Position numbers and translations under genes: made by a program. This document shows positions 9,563 to 21,599 of a stretch of 64,000 nt of DNA, piece after piece. The stretch is taken from the NCBI GenBank assembly GCA_963693305.1, contig OY855904.1, forward strand, positions 19,833,496-19,897,495. Direction: 5' to 3'. The stretch comes from Meandrina meandrites. Its lineage: Eukaryota > Cnidaria > Anthozoa > Scleractinia > Meandrinidae. Below the pieces are notes generated by a model that saw only the letters and a program-made list of their open reading frames with translations, was not told the origin of the DNA and ran no database searches. Numbering within the stretch: position 1 is the stretch's first letter; every line of letters begins with the position of its first letter.

Positions 9563-10341
9563 ATGGCTGTGTACATTATTACTCAGGACACGATGTATTT
9601 GATCATGTAAGGCGGCGTCAAGCAGTCTAGTTCTATCTCGCTTACTAAAAAATAGTCTTTGTGTATTGTTTTAGAGGTCAATTTAAACTTAAATAATCTG
9701 CGTTAGTTATTATTTTTTCTTTTTTTTTTGTAATGGTTTTTCGGGAGCAAGAAGAGCTTATTCAAATTCCATTTTCTGCTTGCTGTTGTCCCAAATCCCA
9801 AAGGCCGTAATTACCATAATTTTGTTCCACGGCCTTTTAAGAAATATGTATTTGTTTAACTTAATATATGTAAGTGTAGGTGCTTTATTTTTTGTTTGTT
9901 ATCTTGTTTTTCTGTTGATGTGTTTAGCCATTATTTGCATATGCTCGGCTAAGGCAACTGTGTGCCTGTTGTCTAAAAAAACCGTGAACATTAGTTTTTC
10001 TCACTTGAAGTTGACAACTTATCTCTACGGATATGGGGCGTCAAAACATTTGTTTTGAACTTTTGTCATTAAATGCTCGCGGACTTCGCTCTTTTGATAG
10101 AAGGAAGTCTTTTTTTAATTGGCTATTTAAATCTTCCGCCGATATATGTTTCCTCCAGGAAACATATAGCACCCCAGAAGTAGAAAACATGTGGAAAAAA
10201 CAATGGAAAGGTAAAATGTTCTTTTCCCATGGAACTAATCATAGTAGGGGCGTTCTCATTCTTGTAAAAGATCGCCTAGATTTCAAACTGCAATCCGTTA
10301 AGGTTGACTCTGAAGGTCGCTACATTCTCCTTGAGGTGAAC

Positions 10342-10988
10342 TGGCACGGGGAAAGCTCAGAGTTGACTCGCTTGCGCGGAGGCACCGCCAGAACCAGGGA
10401 CCTCAACTTCCACCTCAACACGTTTGATATCCACAAATAATTTTATTATCCTTACAATAAAAACTCTAACTTTTATGAACTCTTGCCCAGGAAGTTACTT
10501 AATCACATTAGATCATGTTTACATCAACGTTAATTCACAACTAATGGTGACAATTATGGTAGACAGAACCAATGGAGAACACAGTATGAAAGAAGCAAAA
10601 CTTAAGTAATAATTTAATAACAAGCGTTAGCTAGCATTATTGGTTGACGGAATAGCATAGTTAAATAGACGGCCCTATACCCACCTAGGGTTATGGTTTA
10701 AATGAATTATGAATGAGAGGCAGATTTGGGGCCGTGAAAAACTCAATGAAGGGTAGAATTATAACGCGTACTAGCACTGATCTAATAACGTTGTTAGTTA
10801 AAGATAAGGGGAAAGAAAAGGCGACTAAAATAACACGTATAAGCAGGTGGGAAAGTTTGCCGCTCCAACTAAGAAAGTATTACGCGCAAAAAGGAAATGA
10901 AGGTAAAACTGAATCACAAATGTTATCCATTGATTCTGTTTAACAAAATATATTTAAATTACAAGAATTGTTCCGTCACATGGCCCTG
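10342..10988. mobile_element. 647-bp insertion of unknown type inside LINE ORF2
   Basis: The endonuclease reading LLEVN stops at 10341 and resumes as IQDSPLVLLNIYAPN at 10989. The sequence between is unrelated to LINE coding sequence. I see no clear TIRs or duplication. A 76-codon basic ORF inside (10713-10943) has no recognised domain. Confidence 0.6.
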
Positions 10989-11506
10989 ATTCAAGATTCT
11001 CCTTTGGTGCTTCTAAATATCTATGCACCAAATACATCTACCGAACAATGTGAATTTTTCGAGAAAATTGCCGAGGAGCTGAAAAGTTCGGTTGCACTTT
11101 CGGATTCTTCGCTTGTTGTCGGAGGAGATTTCAACGTGATCTTTGACCAAGACCTCGATGGAAGCGGAGGTGTCAAGAAAACAAAAAAATCGGTCAAAAT
11201 ACTAGAAGATATCTGTTTGGAGCAGGATTTGATAGATATATGGCGAATCAGAAATCCAAAAGAGAAACGCTTTTCGTGGGGACAGAAGACCCCAATTATT
11301 GAGAGACGTTTAGACTTTTGGTTAGTTAATGATGGTTTACAAGACGACATCGTTTCAGCAGACAAAATATCATCTATTAAATCAGATCACTCTGCAATTA
11401 CATTGTCGATCAACGTGTACAAGACAGTGAACGCGGTCCAAGCTTTTGGAAGCTTAATTGTTCCTTAGTGAATGATAATAATTATCGCGATCTCCTTGAC
11501 ACAAAC

Positions 11507-11661
11507 GAGTAGTTATGCAGCTCTCGTAAGCTTGTAATTCTACTGGTCCTCTAGTGTAGCAGCTGCTATTGTTTTGGGGGCTAGGGGCATTGTTCTTGTT
11601 GTTTGTTCTATTGTTCTCTCAGCCACTCATGTGAGACCTTACGAGAGCTGCATGGCGACCC
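11507..11661. mobile_element. 155-bp hAT-like MITE
   Basis: It is flanked by an 8-bp duplication ACACAAAC (11499-11506 and 11662-11669). TIRs share ATGCAGCTCTCGTAAG. Removing it restores the ORF2 protein reading across the junction (RDLLDTN to IKSWLEEF). An 8-bp duplication is typical of hAT elements. Confidence 0.85.
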
Positions 11662-14304
11662 ACACAAACATTAAAAGTTGGCTTGAAGAATTTAAGGACG
11701 TTGTTGATAAGCGTGTCTTATGGGATTTGTTAAAATACAAAATTCGACAGTTTACTATAAATTATAGTAAAACAAAAGCTCGGGATAGGAGAGCTAAGGT
11801 TAATGAATTGGAAGAAAAATTACAGAACTGCACCGAAAAATGTGACAAAGACCCATCGAAACAAAATGTTGAAGATTTGGAGTGTTTACAGGCGGAATAT
11901 GATCAACTATATGATTATATTACTCAAGGTGCTATTGTTCGTTCCCGTGCAACCTGGTATGAAAAAGGTGAAAAAATAACAAATAGTTTTTGAATTTGGA
12001 AAAATCAAATAAGGAAAAAAGTTGTTTACGTAAGGTTTTAAAAAGCGATGGAACAATAGCAGTTAACCCCAAATCAATTATGAGTGAATTAGAATCGTTT
12101 TACTCCAATCTTTACAAAGAGAGCAATCGTCTATCATCATCTTTTCTAGATGACTTGAAGGAATTTCCAACCTTGAATGAAGATGTGCGAACATATGTGA
12201 AGGAAAGATAGAATACAATGAATGCTTTAACGTCTTTCAGACCTTTCAAAAGAATAAAACTCCCGGGAACGATGGACTGACAATAGAATTCTACGTGGCT
12301 TTTTGGTCTTTGATCGGAAGACCTTTAGTTGATTGTATCAACTACTCTTATGAGTTCGGGGAACTCTCAAACTCGCAAAAACAGGCCATAATTAATTTAA
12401 TTGAGAAAAAAATTGAGGATAAAAGGATCATAAAAAATTGGCGGCCTATATCGCTAATCAATGTCGATGCGAAAATTATCTCTAAAATTTTAGCAAAGCG
12501 TCTAGAAAAGGTCCTGTCAAATTTAATACATCCTAATCAGAACGCATTTGTTAAAGGTAGGTCCATATTTGATGCAATTAGAACGATTGACGATATCGTA
12601 GATTACATTCTGATCGCAATCGACTTTGAAAAAGCCTTTGATACACTAGATTTCCAATTTCCAATCAGAACTTTACACAAATTTAACTTCGGCCCATCTT
12701 TTATTCACTGGATACGCACTTTATACAAAAATGCATCCAGCTGTGTAATGAACAATGGCTTTACTACTGGTCCTTTTTCGTTAGGTAGGGGAGTCAGACA
12801 GGGGGATCCACTCTCTCCTTATCTTTTCATATTAGCGCTCGAGAATTTAGCTATAAAAATAAGAAGGATAGTAGTGTTCAGGGACTTAGAATTGGAGAAG
12901 AAATTGTAAAACTGTCTTTATTTGCAGATGACATGACCTGTGTCATAAAAGACAAAATGTCGTATACAAATTTGTTTCGTATTCTTGAATCTTTTGGCGA
13001 GTGTTCTGGCTTGAAGGTAAATGATGAAAAAACAGAAATTGTACCTCTAGGAGATAATATTCTGCAAGAGGAAGACTTCCCAAAACATAGCATTTGTGAA
13101 GTTACCAAAATTTTAGGGATATATTTTGGTTATAACGAAGGACAAAGAAATGACCTTAACTTTAGTCAAACTTTAAAGAGTATAAAGAAATCAATAAACG
13201 TATGGAAGTGGAGAGGCCTCTCTCTCTTAGGAAGAATACAAATAGTTAAAACCTTCGCTATCCCAAAGTTTATGTTCAGAGCATCTGTTATACCTATTTC
13301 AAAAGAACTAATTAAAGAGGCAAACTCAATTTTTGACAATTTCATTTGGAATGGGAAAGATAAAGTGAAGCGTCTTGCACTTATATCAGATATAGAAATG
13401 GGAGGGCTCAATATGTTAGACATTCAATCCATGATCAGTGCAAAACGAGTAATATGTATAAAGAAATTTCTTGAAGATTATTCAAGCCCTTGGAAAACGA
13501 TCCTAGACAAACTTCTGTTACCAGTTGGAGGACGGTTTGTATTACACTGCAATTTTCACACTTCTAAACTGAAAACCAATCTACCAGCGTATTACAAAGA
13601 ATGCTTCGACGCGTGGTCAGAGTTAAATGGGAAAACTCCAAGTTGTTATAAAGAAATCATAAACGAAATTATCTGGAATAACAAATTCGTTTGTTATGAC
13701 AAGAAATCGATATACAGAAGAGACATAGTAAATTTAGGCTTTATGAAGATAGGAGATTTAATTTCTGCAAACAACCCCTTCTCGTACAATACTTCTTCAA
13801 TTATTAACCCCGAACAAAGACTTTTCCTCATGAGTATTATCAACTCGATTCCTACAGAATGGCGTTCACTTATTAAAGCGTCTACTGGCGTTACAATAGC
13901 TGACCCCATTCCAAGTATTCCAACTATTAAAATGGCAAGCGGTTATGTACCAATCCTTGACCTCTCTCCTAAACAGATTTATCAGACCTTTAAACAGCAG
14001 AAACAAATTGCGCCCACTGCTAAACAAAAATTAGCAAACAAGTACTCAAATGTAGAGATTGAATGGGAAAAGGTTTATTCATTGGCCTTTCAATGCACTT
14101 TGGACACTAAGATCAGGGAACTCCAATATAAAATTCTAAATTGTATAATGTTTACAAACGAGAACCTCAATTTAATTGGTGTAGTTGATTCACCAAATTG
14201 CACTTTCTGTCGAGAGGCAACGGAATCCGTCAAGCATTTACTTTTCTCCTGTAGGATCACCTCTAATTTTTGGAAGCACGTCTTGTCCTGGCTAAGAGAT
14301 AATA

Positions 14305-15288
14305 GGGACCTTAAGATACCAGGACGGGAGGTGCTAGGACGGCTACAGGAAGTAAATTTACACAACCGGGCATGCGCACGAGAACTCTCGACTCATCTCG
14401 CCTCGTCGAGGACGTCATTTCACCCGATTTGCGGTCGTATCGAGAACGTGAGTATTTTACGCTTGTTTTTGCTTGAAAAATGTTCCAATCGACGTTATCT
14501 TCAGTTATATTGACGAGAATGTTTATTAGGTTCGCAGTTTTCGTGATTGTAGCGTAGAAATACGTTGACATTCGGAAAAAATATGAAAATATTCCTTGCC
14601 TGTTCGTCTGTGTTTCAGTCGCTGTCACGAGTGTTCAAGCGGATCGAAAGCGAAGCAAAGATAATAAATTAGTGTAAGTACAGCTGGGGAAATTATGTGA
14701 AAACGAGTGTCTTGAAAGCATCTATGGAGCAAGTGAAGTAAATGCACATAAATAAATCTATCTTTAGTTGTGTTTTCATAATTCCCGGAACTTGATGTAT
14801 GTTGTTTTATTACAAATTCTTGTTTATGCTGTTGCAGAGGGAATTGAAATATTCACATGAAGTCAGGATTCTCGACAGGATTCTTAAGCGCTCCGGTAGC
14901 GAAAAGCAAAGCCACTGCTTCTTTACAAATGAGATTTTACCTTTTTTTCTTCGTCACCTATCTAAACCAGGTCAGATTGCTTCGTTTAATTTCTTCATAC
15001 GGAAATTCCTAGTTCTTTATTAATACTTAGATGTTTGTTTCATATTTATCACGAAGAATCCGTTCAGTATTGTTTAAACTTGATAGGATATGATTTTTAC
15101 CGCCTCGAAAGGATGTCATTGGTTTTGTTAACTGCTTTTATAAAGCTCAAATTATTGACATCGCCGTCCAGTACGAAAATACACATCTTAAGCGTTTTGT
15201 TTTTGTTGACACGACGGGACTCGTACGAGTTTCCCGCGTCCACTGCCGTTGCCGTCCTGGCCTTCCCGTCCTCGTATCTTAAGGTCCC
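14305..15288. mobile_element. 984-bp TA-flanked element with TIRs GGGACCTTAAGATAC
   Basis: Left GGGACCTTAAGATACCAGGA is the near complement of the right end, GTATCTTAAGGTCCC, with TA at 14303-14304 and 15289-15290. The TIRs extend about 45 bp (AGGACGGGA, AGGACGGC). No transposase is visible. Removing it joins LINE residues WLRDN to NDVHVGIVN. Confidence 0.85.
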
Positions 15289-15815
15289 TAATGATGTTCA
15301 TGTTGGGATTGTTAACGAGCCGGATATTATCTTTTGAAAATTTGATGTTCCAGAAGTTTATATTTTAATTTATCATATTTTGTTACTCGGTAAATATTAT
15401 CTCTATTCTAGGAAATGTCAACACAGCTTACCTACATTTAGAGGTTTTAGATTGCTAGGACAAAACGTGTCTCCAATATCGAGCTCCATATTGCCAGGGA
15501 AAAAAAATAAATTACTTTTTCACTTTCAAAAGTGGGAGAAGCTAATAAATGTTCTCAATACTTGTTAATGCAACATCTGTTTGTGGAAATGCCGTCTTTG
15601 TACTTAGCTGTCTTTGTTCTGTTGTTATTGTTATTATTTTCCTTTATTTTTTTCTTTTGTAAACTAAAATTTCTTTCAGTTAAATTGTTAAGTATTTAAG
15701 TTGTGAATTAAATTACCTGTTAGTTATTAGTTATTATTTGTAATTATCATTAATATCAACATTAATAACATTTGTAATACATGTTTGCAAATCAATAAAA
15801 ACTATTAAAAAAAAA

Positions 15816-16803
15816 CGATCAGGTTGTATCTTACCATTTGAGCCTCTAGCTCCCGGACTACAATCATTAAAATATTTATGAATGTATTTTTTGTTGTTGT
15901 CGTTCACTGATAGTCTGGCTGCATACACTCGCAACGACAGTGAGACGAAATTTAATTCCCTGCCCAGAATAACTTACTGGTGTTCATAATGTCCCTTTAT
16001 TCGGAACGAAAAAATTAAAGATGCTTCCGTCATCAAAATTTAGACCTTGGAAACCTGCAATTTCATCCCGCCATTCCTCACAGATATGCCCTCTTCCTCA
16101 GAGCCCACGGTCCTTCTGGGATGGTCAGCTCTTGGGATGAGAATGTACACAATAGGCAAAGACAGGCCGATTTGATATGCCTCAAAAAAGCTCAGACAAT
16201 AAAATTTACATTTAAAACAACAAAGTCACTTGTTATTCTATCTCCTCTTCAGCCTAGGTAGTGAGGGACTGGTGCGAGAGAAACCACAATGTATCAATCA
16301 ACATTTGAACCTAGTGACTTGTTGATTTGTCTCCTTTGCCTTAGTCTAACTGGTCGGCAAGTAGTAAATTTCAACAAATTGAGTAATAACATAATTTACT
16401 CTAACAATTTCACTTACTTTCCAGGCACACATTTTTGCTGTTAACCATTTGTGCAATTGTCAATAGAGGCAATAAATGAGAATTTCAATATGGAAACAGT
16501 GTTCATCTCTGGAGAGATATTGTCACTCCATACTTTTCCCCGAAATATCCAGACAGTTACTTTTTACAATGTCCAGAATTAATTTTCCACTTTATGTTGT
16601 TGTCAATTTAATCACAATGTTACAATCGACTCATAACCACCTACTTTCTCTTCAGTTTTACTTTTTTACTTTAAATGCTACAAGTGGACTCGTAACCACA
16701 CATGTACGCATTGCGGACGTGTTTTTATATATAGTAGTCGGCCTTCAGTAAGTTTCCTTACGTTACATTGCGGTGAAAAAATACCAGCGATAAAGGAAGC
16801 AAG
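15816..16803. other. Intergenic, no gene recognised
   Basis: The first 15 bases (ACGATCAGGTTGTAT) resemble ACGATCAGGCTGTAT near 6460. Otherwise this is AT-rich sequence without supported ORFs or RNA genes. It would be the promoter region of the following peptide pseudogene. Confidence 0.5.
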
Positions 16804-17649
16804 ATGTTCCGTGGGTTGACTTCTCTCCTGACGGTTCTTTTCGCTTTATCAACTTTATCAAGAATCCTTAGAGCTAAAGATGTATGATCACGACTTTCAA
16901 CCCTCACATGCTCAGATGGCTGAGATGTTAATAGAAGGCAGACTTTGAAGGCCATGGCTACGAAAAGAATGTTACTTTGCTTTTGGTACAAGAACCTGGA
17001 AGTGACAAACCTAGGTACGACAGAACACACCTCTACTACAAGATAGCGAGCTGCTCGCAGGTGCAGGAGATTTACCGAGAAATACACACTTTGTTGCCAG
17101 GTAAATAAACATTTTTCTTACCTCGGATAGGTAAATAACCGAACATGTCTTTCAAAGCAAATTCTGCTGAATGTCTCGTGAATTAATTTTAAAATCACAT
17201 ATAAACTCTATTCGAGCTCGAAGGAATTTTTTTATGGATTCAGGAAATTACTCAACTAGAAAGACAAATTTAATCTATAGTGAGAATTGAAGCCTAAGTT
17301 TTTATTTGTGGCCTTTTCTGAAACAACTAGACTTTATAAGTCTTTAGGTTCCGTGTGTAAACATGGGTATGTTTTTAAAATAATTGTTAAATAGAAGCAT
17401 AAGGTGGTTCTCAAGAACATCAGCACTGCTTTGCACTATGCGGAATTAAAAGAAAGGTTTACCATCAGGCGAAAGCGAAAATTTTTTCTTGAGTTGAAGA
17501 GAAAAAACCTCGACATGCTAGAAGCATTTCAGGAATGGTACAGCTGTCATGAGAATGGCAACATCGCTAAATGCCGTCAGAAGCGCGGCGCACCCCATGG
17601 CTCATGCTGGGTCTGCATGTCAACCAGGGGCGTAAAACCTGAAAAATAA
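16804..17649 (+). pseudogene. Secreted peptide precursor, copy 3, decayed and lacking introns 1 and 2
   Basis: The signal-peptide start MFRGLTSLLTVLFALSTLS runs straight into an exon 2-like sequence (ESLELKMYDHDFQPS), then GHGYEKNVTLLLVQEP, then the exon 3-like HLYYKIASCSQVQ...LLPG. No introns separate exons 1 to 3. Frameshifts occur near 16858 and 16950. A donor-like GTAAAT remains at 17101, at the same place as intron 3 in the other copies. A plausible exon 4 follows within 17404-17649: it has YSCHENGN..KCRQKRGAPHGSCWVCMS, matching the polybasic-then-cysteine C-terminus of the family. I found no acceptor that puts it in frame, so it is called a pseudogene. Confidence 0.6.
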
Positions 17650-18089
17650 CCAACAGAAAAACTTAGGTAGCATTAGTAGTAGAATTTTACTACTTCTTTA
17701 CTTCTTTCGGTACAGAAAAAGATTAGACATTTTAATCCTAGTAACTTTAGAGCTGTTTCACTCGATGAAGCAACTATAAAATCAGAAAAAAAACTACCTG
17801 CAGTTTGTTAGCTTTGGTTCAGTTATGATAAATGTGATGCACTATGTTATGATATTAACGATAAAGATACCCGACCGGTGTTAATTGCAAATTGGTAACT
17901 TTCCAAAGTGGCTCGTTCCCATCCTCAGTTGTATTTTCTTTCTATCATATTCGAGGAATACAGGTAGATGATTGTCCGAGGATAATTGATTGGAAAGAAT
18001 ACATTTTGGCGACCTGTCCATTAAGATTTCTTTTATAATGATGATGGAGTTTTATTTCTTATTTTAAACTTAGAATTTTTTATTATCAA
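17650..18089. other. Intergenic, no gene recognised
   Basis: No supported ORF, RNA gene or repeat boundary is visible. It separates the peptide pseudogene from the duplicated spacer. Confidence 0.5.
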
Positions 18090-19343
18090 GAATGGATACT
18101 TCATAAGTAGTTTTCTTGCGTTCGTTGAACTAATACCCCATTCACACCAAAGCTTAAACACGCTGAAAGGTTGTTTAGTTAAACACGGTTTAAAATTGTT
18201 TCCTTTATAGAAGTTGCTAATTGAGGTTTGTTTATTTCAAATTGAGCACAATGAAATCGCAAGTTTGCGCTTAGTGGAACCCTATGCAAAATTTAGTCGT
18301 TCATTTTTGTGTTGCTGATTTTCATTTTGTTAAACCTGGTTTAACTAACCATGTTTTGTTGGTGTAACTGGGACATAAGTAACTTATAGTTTTTTGGTAA
18401 CAGTGTTGTGTTGATTACAAACGTGTCTTTTAGATTTCATATCCCTTTTTAAATTCGTTTCAACTGAACTAAAAATAGAATTAACGAAACTCCCATTTGC
18501 AAATATAGAATCCCATGTGTTAGGTATTCCCCTTAAAGGCAGATTGTATTACGCAGATAAATGTCCCATGCGACATATTTCAATTTATTAAAAATGCTTC
18601 ATTGAATATGCCGTAGTTGAAGATACATGTTACGCCACTTTAAAAACCTGAAATATTAAAAGGATTATCATACGTTATAATGTGATCAGAATTGGTTTGA
18701 CTATAAATAGGTAAGTGTACTTAAGCCGATGCTAATTCTTAAAAGAGAACATAAGTTATTGATATGAAACCTGTCGTGTGGATTTTCATCGATATTTCTC
18801 AACATTTATAGAACGTTGGTCATGCTTATTATGCTGTAGCGAAAAATTTTAATTCAGCTTGAAAATTTGCTTCCAGTAGAAAATGTTGCCCAGTATGCCA
18901 GTCTTTTTTGCTTTTTTTTTAAGGAACCATGAATGTTTTAAACATTTCTTCGAAAGGTAAATTAACTGCCATATTTGCCAACTTCACTCGTTGAAACGAC
19001 GTTAACGAGTGCGACCGGTTAGATCTCCTACAGTGTAAATTAACAAGCATACATAACCTCGATTTAGTCACTCAAAAACCCCTAAGCATAAAATATATCT
19101 AGCAAAGCGAAATGACATGAAATTTATTACAAGGCAACAGTACTAAAAGCAACACACGCAAGGCGGGTATTCAGTCGAAAATTAACAAGCCTTTTTTACA
19201 GTTTATTTTATCTTTCAGTTGTTAACAAGTAAATCCTTAAAGAGCTTATGTGGCTCTCTAAAAATTAAATACGTAGTATTTTCTGCCTTACTCTGACATT
19301 ATTGCAAAAAGATACTTTTAATCTTTTTAATACTCAAGGGATT
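18090..19343 (+). repeat. Duplicated spacer, copy 1 (partner at 48488-49745)
   Basis: The sequence from GGATACTT..A.AAGTAGTTTTC to TACTCAAGGGATTAA matches 48488-49745 over about 1.25 kb with scattered substitutions and small indels. It is non-coding and lies between a peptide gene and a GPCR in both places. A shorter, more diverged piece (ACGAGTGCGA..GGTT.GATC) is found again near 51915-51960. Confidence 0.85.
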
Positions 19344-20137
19344 AAGGTGGCTCCATATTTATTCTGGGCGCACTTGTCCATGACAAACTTTGCGTTATAA
19401 CTTTTTAGGCTTTGACGCGATGGCGGTGAAACTTTGGGAAAATGTTCACCTATCATTCGGTAATAGTAATCTGAAATTCGATTAAACTGGATAAAAATAT
19501 TTTTGATATTACTGGCAATTAATTAGACCCCACTTTTTACAAAAAATCGAGTCTAGAAAAAAATTTTGCTGTTAGATTTTGGCTAAACTTCTGAAATCAG
19601 CTTATATTGACTAAATACATATTATAGTCAAGTTTCAGAAAAATCGTCGGAACAGAATCGCTGAAATATTAAGGTCACCTAAATTCGACACTTAAATTCT
19701 ATTGAAATGTTCTTTTCTTGGCGCCTGTTGTGAAAACAAGCTACGAACCCAAATACCCAAATTTCTGCAAGAAGCATCCCCAATGCTTGCTAAATCAATG
19801 TGCCTCGCCGATTTGCGATCGTGACAACCGTTAAAAAGTATTTGCTTTCCCAGGAAATATTACAAAATGATCGAAAACTTTCTCCAACCAACAAAGTTAC
19901 ATTTGTCAAACATTTTTCAAAACTACACCGCAGTTTTGTGTCAAACTCCTTCCAAACAAACTTCAGGATACTGCAATGTTTTTGCATCGATTTTTGCTGC
20001 TGTACGATGCTGTAAATTGGAGAATTTATGTTGGGATTTCAAGCTCCGCGACTGTTCTCTGGCCAAGCGGACGAACAGTTTTGTTTATGTAGTTCTGAAT
20101 ACGAAATGAGCACGTGCGTTATTTATTGCACGAACTC
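19344..20137. mobile_element. Probable fragment of a TTAA-type element replacing the GPCR upstream region
   Basis: At TTAAGGTGGCTCC the sequence stops matching the paralogous spacer. The start resembles the TIR of the 4275-5518 element (TTAAGGTGGCTC), and the interior has a related phrase (CAAGTTTCA.AaAAATCG). No matching right end was found, so its extent is uncertain. Confidence 0.45.
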
Positions 20138-20423
20138 GCACCTTTTCAAGGGGGGGGGGGGGGGGGGGGGGGCGTGATATGCGCGCCAACTCGTCCACTT
20201 CGCCACTGCATTCAAGCTCAAAAACAAATAATTTATTTCATCTGCGTATCCTTAAGAACAATTGCAATCACTTGTTCAACTCTTATGTGACTTATTGCTG
20301 TTAGTGACAGTTCGTTAATCTCCACAATAAATTACAATACACCTCATTGTTACTTTCATTGAGCGAACATCTTCCCTCCCCTCCTGAGCGCGCATATCAA
20401 ATACACCCCCCTTGAAAAGGTGC
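20138..20423. mobile_element. 286-bp MITE with a 23-bp G run, next to the GPCR pseudogene
   Basis: GCACCTTTTCAAGGGG at the left is matched by CCCCCTTGAAAAGGTGC at the right, and pairing extends inward to GATATGCGCGC/GCGCGCATATC. G runs from 20150 to 20172. The right boundary is fixed because the paralogue at 50528 continues with the same AAAACTCCTTGGATTCG. Confidence 0.8.
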
Positions 20424-20447
20424 AAAACTCCTTGGATTCGTAGGACG

Positions 20448-21405
20448 ATGCCAGTTTACCAGAACACCTCCATAGACGCTGTCAACTCATCAGTGCCACT
20501 TCCAAGTGAATACTGTCGCCGATTCCAAGATGAAGAGAAGTTCTTCAGAATAAACCTCTCAGTTACACTGTCTGCGATAATTCTGTACGTATTCAGCTGC
20601 CCTTTGGTCATTCTTATGAACGCGTTGGTCATAGTGGCCGTTAAGACGAGACACAGACTTCAGACCATGAGCAACATACTGTTGGCCTCTTTGGCGGGAA
20701 CAGATCTACTTATGGGAACTACCACTTTCCCAGCATCCATCGCAGCCGAAATCTTCGCCATTGCTGATGGTTCCGTGACAACATACTGCACCTTCGTGGA
20801 CAATATTGTTTCTCCGTTAAGATTTCTTTCCGTTTTAGCGTCCATTTTTCATCTAGGAGTAATTAGTGTTGAGCGTTACATCGCACTAAAATACTCTCTG
20901 CGATACGACACCATTGTAACCAAATTCCGCTTGGCGATAGCCATAGCATTTACTTGGTGTCTAGCTGGGGTGTACACTCTATTCAGAATGTTAATAGTTA
21001 CTTCGCTACATTTTGTCGTCCTCCAATTTTTAAAAGTTACCTGTGTGTTAATAATCGTACTGTCATGCATCTTTCTATATGGTCACAAGACGCCATGAAA
21101 GGCAAATTCGAACGGAACAGATCCCTGCAGGAGAAGACGCTGAACGATTTTTGAAGGAAAAGAAGGCCTGGAAAACGACTGGTTTTATAATAGCTTTTGT
21201 TGTGTTTTCTCTTTTACCAGGAGCTTGTATTAATTTTGGGGTAATGTTCAATTGGGACCCGCAATGGCTGAATGGTTTTAGCCCTCTTGCGCATTCTGCT
21301 CTTATGCTGAATTCACTTTGTAACCCAATCATTTATTGTTTCAGAATGAAAACTATGCGCCAAGCCATGATCGCACTTCTTAAGAGACAGACTGATAACA
21401 GCTAA
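20448..21405 (+). pseudogene. Class A (rhodopsin-family) GPCR, frameshifted
   Basis: It is closely similar to the intact receptor at 50552-51511, with the same start MPVYQNTSIDA. It keeps N1.50 (MNALV), D2.50 (LAGTD), ERY after TM3 and NPIIY in TM7. Two bases are missing near 21058 relative to the paralogue (ATCGTACTG versus ATCGTGTACTG). This shifts the frame in TM5, and the first frame ends at 21098. The second half is open in another frame (21079-21405). The upstream region conserved in the other copies is absent, replaced by transposon sequence from 19344. Both lesions suggest it is dead unless the frameshift is a sequencing error. Confidence 0.85.
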
Positions 21406-21599
21406 ACTTATAAATTAAAAAATTGTAACCTAAGTAAAGTACGTGTGTAAGGACGCTCAGATACTCATCATCATTACATTTATGAGCTGGTACGGGATAT
21501 GATAAATTCAAAGCCGCAGAATCGAAATAATTTACACTTGAGAATGGAGTAATGTCCAGGATTGAACGCAGCAACGAAAATTGCAAAATTTCGTATTCT

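Larger units (their letters stand above)
10033..15568 (+). pseudogene. LINE ORF2 (endonuclease/reverse transcriptase), fragmented
   Basis: The protein starts MGRQNICFELLSLNARGL. Endonuclease motifs SLNARG, LQET, YAPN, GGDFN and SDHSA are visible between 10040 and 11400. RT motifs IDFEKAFD (about 12620), GVRQGDPLSPYLF (about 12790) and FADDM (about 12925) follow in two frames. The region FCREATESVKHLLFSC near 14200 is the C-terminal zinc-binding segment. The last part, ending KWEKLINVLNTC, lies at 15380-15568 beyond a nested element. Frameshifts near 11990, 12190 and 12880 and an apparent deletion before the RT A motif make it dead. The open frame at 12933-14513 runs past the LINE into the nested element from 14305 on. 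Confidence 0.85.
8146..15815 (+). mobile_element. Old L1/Tx1-like LINE with nested insertions
   Basis: In order it holds a coiled-coil ORF1, an ORF2 with APE-type endonuclease, reverse transcriptase and C-terminal CCHC-like region, a T-rich 3' UTR, and a 3' end AATAAAAACTATT followed by A9 at 15807-15815. Both ORFs are broken by stops and frameshifts. Four insertions interrupt it (9108-9537, 10342-10988, 11507-11661, 14305-15288). The true 5' end is uncertain and 8146 is only the first base after the preceding MITE. Confidence 0.85.

Noticed and set aside
14305..14513. C-terminal 70 residues of the long frame 12933-14513
   Set aside because: From 14305 the frame reads into a nested TA-flanked element. 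The real LINE C-terminus is at 15380-15568.
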